The position numbers and the translations under genes were made by a program. This document shows positions 1 through 12,420 of a DNA stretch of 64,000 bases, one piece after another. Each line of letters begins with the position of its first letter. Positions within the stretch are counted from its first letter, which is position 1. Source of the DNA: Topomyia yanbarensis. Lineage: Eukaryota > Arthropoda > Insecta > Diptera > Culicidae. The notes below the pieces were generated by a model. The model was not told the DNA's origin, searched no databases, and saw only the letters and a program-made list of their open reading frames with translations. The stretch is taken from the NCBI RefSeq assembly GCF_030247195.1, contig NC_080672.1, positions 82,086,113-82,150,112 on the forward strand, in the 5' to 3' direction.

Positions 1-64
1 CCAAATATTAACTAGACTCAACTGATTTTTTAGTTGAAATTGTGATGAATCGGTTTTCCGTGAT

Positions 65-877
65 GGAACAATAAATGGGCGACAAAGAGTAATCAAGCCA
101 TAACTTTTAAAGTATTCAAAATAGATATTTGAAGTCTTCAGTAAAGTCATTCGCAAAAGTAAGAGCTACAAATTTGCTGAAGGCATCATTTCGATATAAT
201 CACTTCCAAGAAAATTTGTGAAAATATCTCACTCATAGGGGGATTAATCAGCAAAAGCACAATACCAAAAGAAAGGGCATATTTCCTCCATTAAATTCAC
301 CGAAGATACTATTGACCTAAAATAAACCGTTTTGGCGTTAAAAATAGATTACATGTTTTTGGTCATATTTCTGGCAATGGGAAATGATAAAAATCTTTCG
401 TCCGCATTTAATGTTAAATATCTCTTTTGATAATAGTCCGATTTCGACAATCTATAGCTTGTTCGAAAGGTATTCGTTAAAGCTGTCTAAAAACATATAA
501 ATTGGTAATCTATATTGTCAATTTCGGCAGATAATTAAAAAAAAAACTGCAAAAACGCCATTTTTACGCATTCAAACATTCATATCTTGGAAACTAAACA
601 TCAGAATCAAAAACAAATTAATAGCGTTCATACTGTTTTTTAGTTCTTTCATTTAAAATTGGTTTGGATAAGATCGGTTCAGCCATTGCTGAGAAACACG
701 AATGAGAATTTGTCCGTTACATACACACACACACAGACACACACACACACACAGACATTGTCCCAAATCGTCGAGCTGAGTCGATTGGTATATAAGACTC
801 GGCCCTCCGGGCCTCGGAAAAAATCTTGAAAGTTTGAGCGAATTCTATACATTTCTTTTATAAGAAATGTAAAAAAC
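65..877. repeat. Dispersed long repeat, copy 1
   Basis: This stretch is nearly identical to 9,685-10,488, with scattered single-base changes and small indels. It contains a CA/GACA microsatellite (about 721-753), a segment ending in a run that includes CGGCCCTCCGGGCC, and a short AAATGTAAAA-like end. The shorter repeat at 8,577-8,935 shares the layout of CA-run, then ACAGACATT, then a CGGCCCTCCG box. No convincing ORF is present; the short ORF across the CA-run is an artefact. It looks like a non-coding interspersed repeat, possibly a LINE 3' end or a SINE-like unit. I cannot assign a family. Confidence 0.75.
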
Positions 878-879
878 AT

Positions 880-1250
880 GAGATTTTGTACCGCTGCTGT
901 ATCCACTTATTTTAAGCTGAACCGGGGCCGGCAGATGACGTGAGTAGTAATGGTATCCACTCGAATTTTTTAACAAACTTATAATTTGAAAACCTTCACG
1001 CATGTATCTCGCGCAAATAGAGGGTGTACGTAATTAAATCGCATAATTTTCAAATTGCTCTAACTGTATTTTCTGTTGAAAGTTTCGGTGAAGTTAGCTC
1101 AATGTCGAACTCTGAGGGCGTCGTATCGTCCACTGCTGCTTCCTTGGTCGCTATCGGAGAAGTTTCTTCCATCCAAGCAAGTACCATCTTTACGAATGGA
1201 CATGCTGCACCAGGGCCAGAGCCCCCAGGATCTAGCGGGCCCTACGCTTA
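880..1250. other. No recognisable feature
   Basis: Short overlapping ORFs exist here on the plus strand, but I see no motif in them. The GC-rich stretch near 1,200-1,250 (GGGCCAGAGCCCCCAGG) resembles the one near 47,310-47,345, so it may be a small repeat. Confidence 0.3.
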
Positions 1251-1258
1251 GGATAGAC

Positions 1259-1792
1259 CTAAGACAAGACGTGACAATAGGGGGGGGGACGTTTTTGTTC
1301 CAATTTTACGTCAGAATGGTCCAGCTCCTGATTGGTTGATTCTGACTTTTTGCACCGTACGCAATGTTACTGCAGGGATAGCGAAATTAGGGTTGGCAGT
1401 GTTGCTATATTTATAGGAAAAGATTGTCATTACTTTTGACAAATAGAATTATTATCGTTAAAAAAGTAAAAATGACTAAATTTAACATAAATTATTAGGC
1501 AAAGTGAAACAAGTATTTATCGTGCATTTACCGTAGTCGTGGTTGAATAACTTTAATAAAAATAAGACAGAAACCACACCATAATCTAAACTTTTTCAGA
1601 AAATGGTTTCATCAAACCTTACTCCCAACACCCATGACATGGAAAAACGGTGCCCTTCATCAATATAGTGGAATAAAGATACAAAATATTGCCGACATAA
1701 AATAAATTAACAAGACTCCATTTTTATTAATAAAATTAGCAACACTGTTCGGAAGATTTCGGCAGGGTAAAAAATTTCACGTCTTGTCTTAG
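1259..1792. mobile_element. MITE with 16-bp TIRs and 8-bp TSD
   Basis: The 534-bp element starts CTAAGACAAGACGTGA and ends with the exact reverse complement, a perfect 16-bp terminal inverted repeat. It is flanked by GGATAGAC (1,251-1,258) and GGATGGAC (1,793-1,800), an 8-bp target-site duplication with one mismatch. It has no coding capacity. An 8-bp duplication is the size made by hAT and P transposases, so this is probably a non-autonomous member of one of those superfamilies. Confidence 0.75.
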
Positions 1793-2028
1793 GGATGGAC
1801 AAAAAATCATCGAAATTGGTTTACTTTTTTACAAAGGGCCAACACAATATCAACTATTTTCAAGTGATGCCAGACTCGGCTTTTTGTTAGCGAAGTGAAG
1901 GGTTTATTGAGAAACAAAACGCGACTGTACACCTTCATGTTCACAATAACACTGTTGGAGGTTCGGCAGTCTTAAAAATAGAGAACAATTCTTGTGAAAT
2001 ACAACTTAGGATGCTCAAAAGTTTAATT

Positions 2029-2223
2029 TTATGAATATTCTTTTACCCGATTTTCTAAGATTCTCACTCCAAATGTCAGGGCGTCAACACTTATTGGCTG
2101 TGGCTTGGTGCCCCACTTATTTACCATTAATCCGGTTAGGACCCGTGGCACAAAACGGTGAACAGATAGATGAAGCTTGTCAACGAGAAGATAGTTAGGT
2201 AAAGTAGACCTAGGGAAGGTCAC
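2029..2223 (-). pseudogene. Degenerate I-clade ORF1 fragment
   Basis: The minus-strand translation contains LPNYLLVDKLHLSVHRFVPR. This aligns with LPNFVLLHKVRLPVRLFVPR just before the zinc knuckles of the I-element ORF1 at 11.0-12.4 kb. The cysteines that follow in the intact copy have been lost here. Only about 65 codons remain, with no start or downstream domain. It is a relic of a related retrotransposon. Confidence 0.5.
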
Positions 2224-2329
2224 CCCGCCGATGTAAGTTTGAACTCACATATATCTTTATTCCGTTAGCTGCGAATGATGTTGAACACAATCGTTTACAG
2301 TTAATCTCGTGCTTCAGCAGATTCGAGCA

Positions 2330-3130
2330 AAATTCGTTCATAAATTCGTGAATAAAAAATCACGATTGCGTGAACTAAACGATTTAGGAAAATCGTGACC
2401 AAGTTCCTGAAATTAAATTAACAAACCTCGTATTCGTGAAACTATATGTGTTTTCAAAAACCTAGTTAGAAGAATACATGGCGTTACATTCCAATATTTT
2501 GTTGGGTTGCTGTGGTTGTTCCCTAGGCACACTCTAGTTTATAGAAACCATATCAACTAACAGAGCCGATATTTAAACGAAGTTCATGATTTCAGAAGCT
2601 TTGTCGCGATTTTCCTTAATTCATCACTTTTCCGTGATATTTTATTCATGGATTTACAATCGGATTTTTTAGCAGAGTATCGTGATTTATGTTCATAATT
2701 TCAGAACTTCAGAATTTATATTCACGTTATCGTGATATTTTATTCACGAGTTTCGTATTACATTTTACTGCCAGAGTACTATGATTTATGTTCAAAATTT
2801 CAGGATCTTAGTCACGATTTCCGTAATTTCCGTCCACGTTATTGTGATACTATCTTAGTCACAAATAGAGCGACGTTAATTATTTCAGGATCTTAGCCGC
2901 GATTTTTCCTATTTTAGCCACGAGTAGTGTGATTTATGTTCATAATGTCAGGATCTTAGTCACGATTTTCGCAATTTGTATGCACGTTATCGTGATATTT
3001 TATTCTTGAACTCACTTTCGAATTGGCCACGTGCAGTAATTTGACTAATGTTCATGATATCAGCAGTTTTATCATGATATTGGTAATTTCTCTTCGTCTT
3101 ATCGTTATATGCCTTTCCTAATATTGGATC
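2330..3130. repeat. Degenerate tandem repeat (~110-150 bp units)
   Basis: Variants of TCACGATTTTCGTAATTT, CACGTTATCGTGATATTTTA and GTGATTTATGTTCATAATTT recur in the same order about five times (near 2,590, 2,700, 2,790, 2,940 and 3,050). Units are strongly diverged. The start (2,340-2,420) holds similar words in the opposite sense. I see no gene in it. Confidence 0.6.
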
Positions 3131-3491
3131 ATAAAGATGTGACTGACCTGCGCTATTTTTTTGTGAACACTATTTGTGGCTCTATAATGTATTTTTGGTG
3201 CTCAGCACAGTTTTCGTTTGCTCTCGGGACATCACACTGAACCTTATCGAATGAATAACACTGTTCAAGATCCTAATAATTTTCTAATATCTGCTGCTCG
3301 CATTTATTACTAGTAGCTAGCAGCTGGACATAACTAGCTATATAAAATTTCAGGAAAAATCCAAATATTGTGAAATAGTTTATGTGAAACATTCATGACC
3401 ATGTGCAGAGTTGCATGAGACTGAAGATGATCATATATTATATTATTTATATTATATTTCCTGATTCTTCATCATATTATCATGATTTAAT

Positions 3492-4765
3492 CTATTCCAC
3501 AATATTCCGCCACGTCACTCGGTCAGTTGCTGCTTGTCTCCAACCTTTCAGGTGCCCGATACTCGCCAGGCTCTGCTCCACTTGGTCCAGCCACCGGGAA
3601 CGCTGTACTCCTCTCCGTCTTGTACCTGCCGGGTTGGAGGTGAAAACCAACTTGGTGGGGTTGTTGTCCGGCATACTCACAACATGCCCCACCCACCGTA
3701 CTCTTCCAGCTTGAGCTACTTTCCGGATACTTGGCTAACCATAGAGTCGCGCAAGTTCGTGGTTCATCCTTCTCCTCCACACGCCATCCTCCTGCACACC
3801 ACCGAAGATCGTTCTCAGCACCCTTCTTTCGAAGAGTTCGAGTGCTTGCAGATCCTCCTCGAGTCCACGTTTCGTTCCCGTAGAGAACCACCCGTCTAAT
3901 TAGTGCGTTGTACATGGCGCATTTCGTGCGGCGGTGAAGCTTTCTTGATCTCAAAGTTTTGTGGAGCCTATAGTAAGCACGACTTCCAGAGATAATACGC
4001 CTTCTGATCTCCCGGCTGGTGTTATTGTCCGCAGTCACCAATGAGCCCAGATAGATGAAATCGTCAACCACCTCGAACTCGTCGCCGTCGATCGTAATAC
4101 TACTGCCCAAGCGTTCCCTATCGCGATCGGTTCCGCCAGCCAGCATGTGCTTCGTCTTAGACACATTTATCTTCAGTTCTACTCGTGCTGCTTCGCGCTT
4201 CAGTCGGGTATACAGATCTGCTACCGTCTCCTTGTTTCTACCGATTATGTCCACGTCGTCAGCAAATCACACGAACTGTCCGGACCTCGTGAAAATTGTG
4301 CCCCGCATGTTGAACCCCGCTCTTCGTATTACACCTTCCAGCGCTATATTTAACAGCAGGCAGGACAACCCATCGCCTTGTCTTAGTCCCCTGCGTGTTT
4401 CAAACGGACCCGAGAGGCCGCCCGAAATTTTGACACAACATCTTACACCATCCATCGTAGCCTTAATCAGTCTTGTCAGCTTCCCAGGGAAGCCGTTCTC
4501 GTCCATAATTTTCCATAGCTCTACACGGTCCACCGTGTCATATGCGGTTTTGAAGTCGATGAACAGGTGATGTGTCGGGACCTGGGAGGATTTGCCGTAT
4601 AGTAAAGATTTGGTCGTTTGTTGGTCTGCCGTTGATGAAACCGGCCTGATAACTCCCGACAAATCCATTTACCAGCAGTGATAGGCGCCGGAACAGAATC
4701 TGTGATAGCACTTTGTACGCGGCATTTGTCACTGTGATCGGTCTGTAATTTTCACAGTCCAATTT
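3492..4765 (-). pseudogene. RTE-clade (JAM1-like) reverse transcriptase, broken
   Basis: In minus-strand order I see ENYRPITVTNAAYKVLSQIL (RT block 2), HHLFIDFKTAYDTVDR (catalytic aspartate), GLRQGDGLSCLLLNIALE, FADDVDII (catalytic DD), KTKHMLAG, FIYLGSLVTADNNTSREIRRR, and finally the family-typical tail RWLDQVEQSLASIGHLKGWR. The reading frame changes near 4,580, a TGA sits directly before FADD near 4,264, and further shifts occur after GNETWT (about 3,900) and before the tail. The endonuclease half is missing, so the copy is 5'-truncated at about 4,775, as is common for LINEs. RTE elements encode endonuclease and RT for target-primed retrotransposition. This copy cannot do so. Confidence 0.85.
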
Positions 4766-4789
4766 GTGAAAATGATTATAGATACCTTC

Positions 4790-7700
4790 TAAATGTCACA
4801 AGCATCGATATATTTATAAATTGGTGTCATGTCAACAGGATGCAACTGAATGCTTCGAAATGCTCTTGCACCCGCAATCATTCCATGATCAAATTCGACT
4901 ACAATATTTATGAGTGTTCTTCATCGTGAATCGTCCGTGAAGGACTTTGGAGTTCTGCAAGATTCCAGCTTCTGCATTTGCTTCCCGGGACATCACTCGG
5001 GACAAGTCAGTTGTTTTCGACGTTCAAATATGTCGTGTGACCTGTTTTGAATTTTTGGTGTCTAAGTACTGCTTATTTGGGTACTAGTTTAGTTACATCG
5101 TCTAAATAGATACCAAGTTGGTGCTAGTTACTGGCGAGATGAATTCGAAAAACGAAAAAATCAATACTTAATTTAACCCTTTCATGCCCAACTTTTTTCT
5201 AGTGCATGTAGGGTTTCAAAACTATTTTTCCTTTAAAACGGTGGGGTAAAGAAACTCGAAAAACCTTTTTTCATAAAGGTAGGTGCTTTCCTTGCATTGC
5301 TAGAAGCTGCTCAATTTTTACCTTCCAATGCTCACTACAATTCTCCTAGAATATTTACAATAGTCCAACTGCGTGGAAAACGTAGCCAAAAATAGTCTAA
5401 ATTGATAAGTTCTATCAGTTTTCACTAATAGTGCAACATAACGAAGTTATATGAAAAAATCATTTTCCGTCGTCAACGTAAACGGTCCCTGGCAGCACTG
5501 CTCCATCGGAGTTCAATCAGACTAATTGCAATAACTTCAGTTCTATAGCTGATCCTTGTAACTGTTAATACTCAAATGAAAGCCAATAGTCACATTTATT
5601 AGCCTTACTTGTTTTTGTGAGCAAATCTTGCCTCAATCAAAAGTTATAGCTGTTTAAAAACGCTTTTAATCCACCTAACAGTGTGATGAGACATTTCTTA
5701 TAACTCTTATCACTCTCTTCGGATATTATATCGTTTGAGAACATTTAGAACTTGATGCTTCGCGATGTTTTTGATAACACATACTACATGGGAAAGTGGC
5801 AGGACTCAGAGAATCGCTCAAATCAGCATAGGACAACATCAGTGCTAGAAATCTCAAATCAAATCAATGGGAAGCGAAAAAATGGCCCATAAAATAGACA
5901 TAGATACGAATTATTGTTAATGCTCTGTTAATAAAATATCTAAATTGTGGTGGGAAAACTGAATTTTCCTAAAGGGGTTATATATTGTACTGAGCCAAAA
6001 AAATCGCATTTTTTTTTAATCGATTTGAAGTTCATACTTTACCCTTTGGCGATTGTTTACTTTTTCGGTCCCACCTATCAGCATTGAAGTATCGTTCTTA
6101 CGTTTTTTTACAATAACTACAGTTCTACACCACCGATTTCGTCCGGGTTTTTTTCAATAGCGATCATTGTTACTATTTACAGCTGATATCAGCTTGATAA
6201 TCCTAAAAAAATACGAAAATGACAGTTTCGCTTCTAAACTACTAGCAAAAAAAGTATCGCCCTGTTTGTTTGCATGGAGCGTGGAGGACGAAACTTTAAA
6301 TAAACAAACAAAAATACAGTTTCGCCCGTTGTATTTTTTGCTGTAGTTTAAGAAAGCAATATCGTAGAATCAAAATTTTTAGGTTAATTGGTTGCGTTTC
6401 AAAGCCCTCATTCGCATGTATGAAAAAAGCCTTATGTTTACATTTGTAAGTATCGCCATTTTCACAAAAAAGGGTTGAAATGAAATCGCAGCTCCTGATA
6501 TCACGCTATCTCTGAAGTGCATGCGTGCATAGTTCCAAATTTTACTTCGACATCGACTTTTTCTAAAGGTGACTTCCCAGTAGTATCCTTGATTTGAATT
6601 ATTATCGCTAATCCTAATGCCAAAGAACAAATAAAAACCTCTCGAAAACGAAACGTTTGGAAAAATCATCATCATTACTGGAATTTTCATTTTCACGAAA
6701 CTTTTCGATAACCTTCTGTCACTTGCGTTAATGCACTGTGTGCACAGTGCACTGAAAATCTAGCGAAATCGTCTTAGGGCACCAGCGGGTCTAATTCAGA
6801 GCTATCTGCGCGGCGAGTAAAGTAAAGAATACTAAAAATTAATTTCTATTCCATAATTTTCAGTTCAGCAATTCGAGAGATCGTGTTCACCGCAAGCCAT
6901 GAAAAATAGACTACGTTGTGAAGCGATGGTCACTATTTATTAAAAAATCACGGTTAAATAAAAAAAAACTATACTATTAAAAAATTTCAAATAGTTTATA
7001 ATTTTCACAAAACTTATTAAGAAAAATTGTTTAATAATCTTTCGTAATATTGTGTAAGAAAAAAGCTGAAAATTTCAGTATTTTCTCTATCTGCAACATA
7101 TACCAATTACCAATTAATTGGTATACGAATTGGAATAGGTTCGCCAAATTTTGGAAGAAGTCTATAAAAAACCCCTTGAAAATAACCTAAAAATTGTTGT
7201 AGTTCGATACAATAAAAAATCCCCAAAAATGAAATGTACCTATTAATGTGAAACACAGTGAATAATACATACAATAAAGACCCATTTTTATCAGTCTCAT
7301 GGTGTATTTTAGGCTGACAAAATGGGGACATTGACTAAATCGGGCAATTTTTTTTCTTTATAATAAACTGAAGCTGTTAAAATATTCTTCCCGTCCCTTG
7401 ATGTAGTCTGATAACTATTTCTGATTATGATGAACATTTTATTTTTGCATATTTCCATCTTCATGATAAGGAAAACATGCTCAAGAAAGGATTTACTCGA
7501 ATTCAGTCTTGTTCGTCTGCTAGAGCCCATCAAACATATGTTCATATTTGGCTGATAAAATCAGGGTTTCAATGTATTATAATAGATATTCAGCATTCGA
7601 AGAAGTTTCTTGTGAACGAGTGTAGAACGACTTTGTTTCTACTTACTTGAAGTCAGCGGCGTAGCCAGAAATTTGGTTTGGTGGGGGTTTGGTGAAAATC

Positions 7701-8150
7701 GATCATACTGTCCAAACGGCATAATTCCGAAACCGTAATTTTTGAAGTTTTAAAATTATGCAGAATTAATTTTTCAGAAAATGGTAATAGAGTTCGTGTC
7801 TAGCGAATTTGTTGAGACTTTATTGTAGTCATGAATATTAACCTGAGAAAAATCACCATAAATACTTCTTGGACGATATACCGTCAAAATTATTTTATCA
7901 AATGATGCGCTGTTTAACGTTTGTAAAATTCATCGAAGATACTAAACCTCCGAAGTTGGTGGTTTCAAAATGATGCTATCTTGACCTTAAATTACTGTTT
8001 TTAAACATTTGACCTATACATATGATTGGTCATACAACAAAAATCAAATGCTCATCAAAATCGATCAGAACCTGCTAGAATCGAATGGAAATCGTTATTT
8101 TTCATAAATTTCTCTCTACATTCGGAAAGTGTTATCCTCGTTATTAATCA
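4790..8150. other. No recognisable gene; unique or ancient repeat DNA
   Basis: AT-rich sequence with only short random ORFs. The phrase around 5,669 (TTAATCCACCTAACAGTG) resembles 8,198-8,216 (TTAATCCACCTAGTGGTG), hinting at old copies of one dispersed repeat. I see no domain, RNA gene or clear TIR pair. Confidence 0.4.
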
Positions 8151-8169
8151 TATTACGTTTTCGTCTCAA

Positions 8170-8560
8170 CTCGACGCATTCCCAAAAAAACCTGTCTTAA
8201 TCCACCTAGTGGTGCAATTGTGCTTGTCTCATTTGTCCAGACTACGATTCTATGGCTGGTTATGTTCAATACAATGGTGGAAATGAATATTACATGTTCA
8301 GTACGATTTGCACATACATACAATGGATCGACAGCCACGATCTTGAGATACTATGTGATACTGAAACGTCGCTTGAAACCAGGGGCGGATCATGGAGAAA
8401 GATCCGGGAGCTCCAGATCCTGCCAAAAATTTTCAACTTGTTAAGAAATTTTAAACTAGTTTTAATTTTAAAGTAGCTACCCCTCACTGCATACTCCCTC
8501 CGGGCCGGTATGATTGACGATTTTTAGAGTGATTGCATAATCTTTCTATATGAGAAAGAC
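8170..8560. repeat. Dispersed repeat with CTCCGGGCC/GAGAAAGAC end
   Basis: The end (about 8,490-8,560: CCTCCGGGCCGG, GATTGACGATTTTTAGAGTG, GAGAAAGACAAAAA) matches the end of the next repeat at 8,577-8,935. This suggests two members of one family in tandem. There is no coding sequence. Confidence 0.5.
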
Positions 8561-8576
8561 AAAAATGTACCAAAGT

Positions 8577-8935
8577 CCAAAAAAAGTCAAAATACAAATT
8601 TGATTTTGAAAATTTTTCATTTCAGTTTATATGGGAATTTGCTGTGTGGTTGCACTCTTCAACTCGTAACTCCGGAACCGGAAGTCCAATCAATAAAAAA
8701 TTCAATAGCAGCCGATGCGAAGGTTGTACCTTTCATTTGAGACTAACTTTGTGCAAATCGGTCCAGCCATCTCTGAGAAACAGAGGTCACATTTTTTCCA
8801 CATACACACATACATACACACACAGACATTTTCCGATCTCGACGAACTCAGTCGATTGGCATATGACACTCGGCCCTCCGAGTCGGGATTAGATTGACGA
8901 ATTTTAGAGTGAATGAGAAAGGCAAAAACATTTTT
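8577..8935. repeat. Dispersed repeat with CA-run and CGGCCCTCCG box
   Basis: Contains CAGCCATCTCTGAGAAACAG, a CACATACA-type microsatellite (about 8,800-8,825), ACAGACATTTTCCGATCTCG, ACTCGGCCCTCCGAG, and a GAGAAAGGCAAAAA end. The layout parallels the last 200 bp of the repeats at 65-877 and 9,685-10,488. It looks like an abundant mosquito-type interspersed repeat without coding capacity. Confidence 0.6.
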
Positions 8936-8939
8936 GGCA

Positions 8940-9660
8940 AATGCTGAAAGTTATGCATTTTTTGTGAGCAGTTCTATGTTTCATAGACATTAAATCAATT
9001 TTAACTTCTCTTCCTATTAAATAAAGACCCTTATTACAGTACATCTCTACAAAAACGAGATCAATTTGAAAATAAATCTGAGGACTATGATTGATTACAG
9101 AACTCTGTAATTTTCTATTGGAATGTTTTCAGGCAGGAATTTGATATTGATGCTATTAGACAACTGTGAAATGAAGACCAATAGATCAGGTACATATCAG
9201 GACCCCATTCCGACAATTTATCAAAAGTCCTCATGATGTTTACAACAACAGGTTATCAATCTACGGATCAGATAATTGTTATTGTAATATTGAATTAAAT
9301 CAGTCTGCATCAATAAATTTTCAACTTCAATCCAATTTTTTTTTTTTTTGGGTGTGATGGGGGGGGGGGGGGGGTTGTATGGTGTTAAACCCCAAAACCT
9401 TCTCTGGGCTACGCCGTTGCTTGGAGTTATTTATTTGGCTTTTCATTTTCCGATATGTTTCAGATCGATCCGATGGTCATTAGTTAGAAAAATTGCAGTC
9501 AGAAGGTTCGCACAAAAGAACATTTTTGCACTGATAAGTTATCAAGTTCCTTCCAGACAACTTGGAAGTGTTCGGTGCGGTGATTATTTCTAGCGGTTGT
9601 AGATAGAAAAATGAAATACAAAATTCGATTTGTCGAAATAATGTTTGGCTTATTTCAATG
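8940..9660. other. No gene; T-run and G-run
   Basis: The only notable features are a poly-T at about 9,336-9,349 and a run of 14 G starting near 9,361. The ORF that crosses the G-run shows no recognisable domain. Confidence 0.4.
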
Positions 9661-9684
9661 GATTATTTCTATATTGAACAATAA

Positions 9685-10488
9685 ATAGGCGACAAAGAGT
9701 AATCCACAAACAACAAGCCATAACTTTTAAAGTATTCAAAATAGATATTTGAAGTCTTCAGTAAAGTTATTCGCAAAAGTAAGAGCTACAAATTTGCTGA
9801 AGGCATCATTTCGATATAATCACTTCCAAGAAAATTTGTGAAAATATCTCACTCATAGGGGGATTAATCAGCAAAAGCACAATACCAAAAGAAAGGGCAT
9901 ATTTCCTCCATTAAATTCTCCGAAGATACTATTGACCTAAAATAAGCCGTTTTGGCGTTAATAATAGATTACATGTTTTTGGTCATATTTCTGGCAATGG
10001 GAAATGATAAAAATCTTTCGTCCGCATTTAATGTTAAATATCTCTTTTGATAATAGTCCGATTTCAACAATCTATAGCTTGTTCGAAAGGTATTCGTTAA
10101 AGCTGTCTAAAAACATATAAATTGTTAATCTATATTGTCAATTTCGGCAGATAATTCAAAAAAACTGCAAAAAACGCCATTTTTACGCATTTAAACATTC
10201 ATATCTTGGAAACTAAACATCAGAATCAAAAACAAATTAATAGCGTTCATACTGTTTTTTAGTTCTTTCATTTAAAGTTGGTTTGGATAAGATCGGTTCA
10301 GCCATTGCTGAGAAACACGAATGAGAATTTGTCCGTTACATACACACACACACACAGACACACACACACAGACATTGTCCCAAATCGTCGAGCTGAGTCG
10401 ATTGGTATATAAGACTCGGCCCTCCGGGCCTCGGAAAAAATCTTGAAAGTTTGAGCGAATTCTATACATTTCTTTTATAAGAAATGTA
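9685..10488. repeat. Dispersed long repeat, copy 2
   Basis: Second copy of the repeat at 65-877, in the same orientation, ending at the same AAATGTAAAA-type boundary. The short CA-run differs in length between the copies, as expected for a microsatellite. The high identity says both copies are recent or have been homogenised. Confidence 0.75.
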
Positions 10489-11003
10489 AAACGTTGTTGT
10501 CCACAAACAACATGGGCATGAATGGGTTAAGTTAGGTTTTGTGCCCTTAATGTGCAAATTGGTTAAATCCAATTTTCCCTTTTTGAGAATTAATATTGCA
10601 TATTGTTTCGGAAGGGATTTTTCCATGTAGTGTGGCATGTGGGTTCAGTATAATATTGAGTTTTGTTTGAAATTAAACCTGGCTGTGCAGCTAATGAAAA
10701 GTAGCAATTCCTAAGTATCATTCGTTTTCGAGCTCTCCATCGAGACAGAGGTTTTTTTCTAGTCCGTAGTGCTGTGTGAGGCGATAAAGAATAGTGTTAA
10801 TCCGCATTCAAGGTTATTTTGCCAGTTCGGCTCGGTTCTCAGTCTTTTGTTCGCGTGTGAGGATAAAACAATAGCCAGCTGTATAAGCTGGATCGGTTCG
10901 TCGTTGGACACCAGTTTAAAGCTAAGTGGTTTTTGTCTTTTGTAACACATTTATTGTTTTCTTCCGTCTGGGCGGGCGCTGACCCCGTGCGTTGACGTTT
11001 TCT

Positions 11004-12420
11004 ATGGTTCCCTCTCCGGGTGGTCAAATGGAAGTTGAATCGGGTTCAACTTCTAAGGCTCCCCCCCCCCCGGCCCAAATACTATCCAGAACTCTCAACT
11101 GGTCCATTTGTGGTCTTCTTTCGGCCCAAGACTAAATCACTGAATCTTCTTCAGATTTCTGGAGACCTGACGGAACGGTTCTCGGCTGTGACCGAAATTT
11201 CAAAGGTCCGCTCGGACAAGATAAGGGTGTTGCTAGCCAACTCAAAGCAGGCAAACGATATTGCTTGCTGTGAGCACTTTACGCGGGATTATAACGTGTA
11301 TATTCCAGCTGTAAAAGTACAATCCGAAGGCGTCGTAACCGATGACAGTTTGACGTGCGAGGATCTGCTGAAGTACGGGGTTGGCCGTTTCAGAGACCGC
11401 TTACTTCAGCCAGTGAAAATACTTGAGTGCAAACGTTTGCACTCAGTAGTAGTTGCAGGGGATGGTTCAAAAACGTACCCCCAATCAAACTCTTATCGGG
11501 TGACCTTCGCTGGTACCGCTTTGCCAAATTTCGTCCTCTTGCACAAGGTTCGTCTGCCTGTGCGTCTGTTTGTGCCGCGGGTCATGAATTGCACAAAGTG
11601 TAAACAACTGGGTCACACAGCCACCCATTGTAGCAATAAGGCCCGCTGTGGAAAATGCGGGGAGAATCATCTAGATGATTCGTGCAGTAAGCAAGCCGAA
11701 AAGTGTCCTTACTGTGCGGAGAGTCTGCATGATATCTCGGCATGTCCCGCGTACAAACTACGCGGGGATAAACTGAAACGTTCCCTTGCGGTACGATCCA
11801 AACATTCTTTCGCAGAAATGTTAAAGAATGCTACGCCACCATCCTCAGCAAACATCTATACTCACTTGCCTCCTGACGAGGGCGAGGCTGGTAACCCACA
11901 AGAGGGAACATCTACTAGGGTGCCTAGAATTTATAGGAAGAGGAGGAACATTTCCTCTCGTAAAGTTCCTTGTAAAGGCCAGAAGGTGTCCCTTGACGGG
12001 GCTCCGAAAGTGACATCTATTGGAAGTGTTGCAACCAAACCGAAGCAATTAGCTCCTGGTCTCGGAGGATTAAGCTCAGAGAAGGAGTTCCCAGCACTTC
12101 CAGGAACATCAAAAATCCCAAGTGTTCCTTTGTTTCAGTTCGAGAGTAATCACAGCACTGGAATTATAAAACTCTCGGACACAGTGGACTGCATAATAAA
12201 AACTTTCAATATTACTGATCCTATTAAAAGTCTTATGTTAGCTTTTCTCCCTACAGTGAGAACATTTTTGAAACAGTTGACTGCTAAATGGCCCCTCCTT
12301 TCAGCGATTGTATCCTTCGATGAACTCACCGAACGAGGTCACGGATTTGATCACTGTTCTACAGTGGAATTGCAGAAGTATCATCCCGAAAATCGATTCC
12401 TTCAAAATTTTAATAAATAA
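11004..12420 (+). CDS. I-clade ORF1, nucleic-acid-binding protein (one frameshift)
   Basis: The natural start is the ATG at 11,004 (MVPSPGGQMEVE), but that frame ends near 11,133. After the 11-C run at 11,061-11,071 the long frame (from about 11,020) stays open to 12,420, so one surplus C separates start and body. The body carries three CCHC knuckles (CTKCKQLGHTATHC, CGKCGENHLDDSC, CPYCAESLHDISAC) near residues 190-245, the signature of LINE ORF1 proteins that coat their RNA. The C-terminal region has the motif APGLGGLSSEKEFPALPG. ORF1 overlaps ORF2 by about 100 nt in another frame. The homopolymer shift could be a real mutation or a sequencing error. Confidence 0.8.

Noticed and set aside
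679..906. ORF across the CA microsatellite
   Set aside because: It is produced by the CA-run within a non-coding repeat; the second repeat copy gives a similar artefact.
4055..4570. Plus-strand ORFs of up to 171 codons
   Set aside because: They are antisense shadows of the minus-strand RTE reverse transcriptase.
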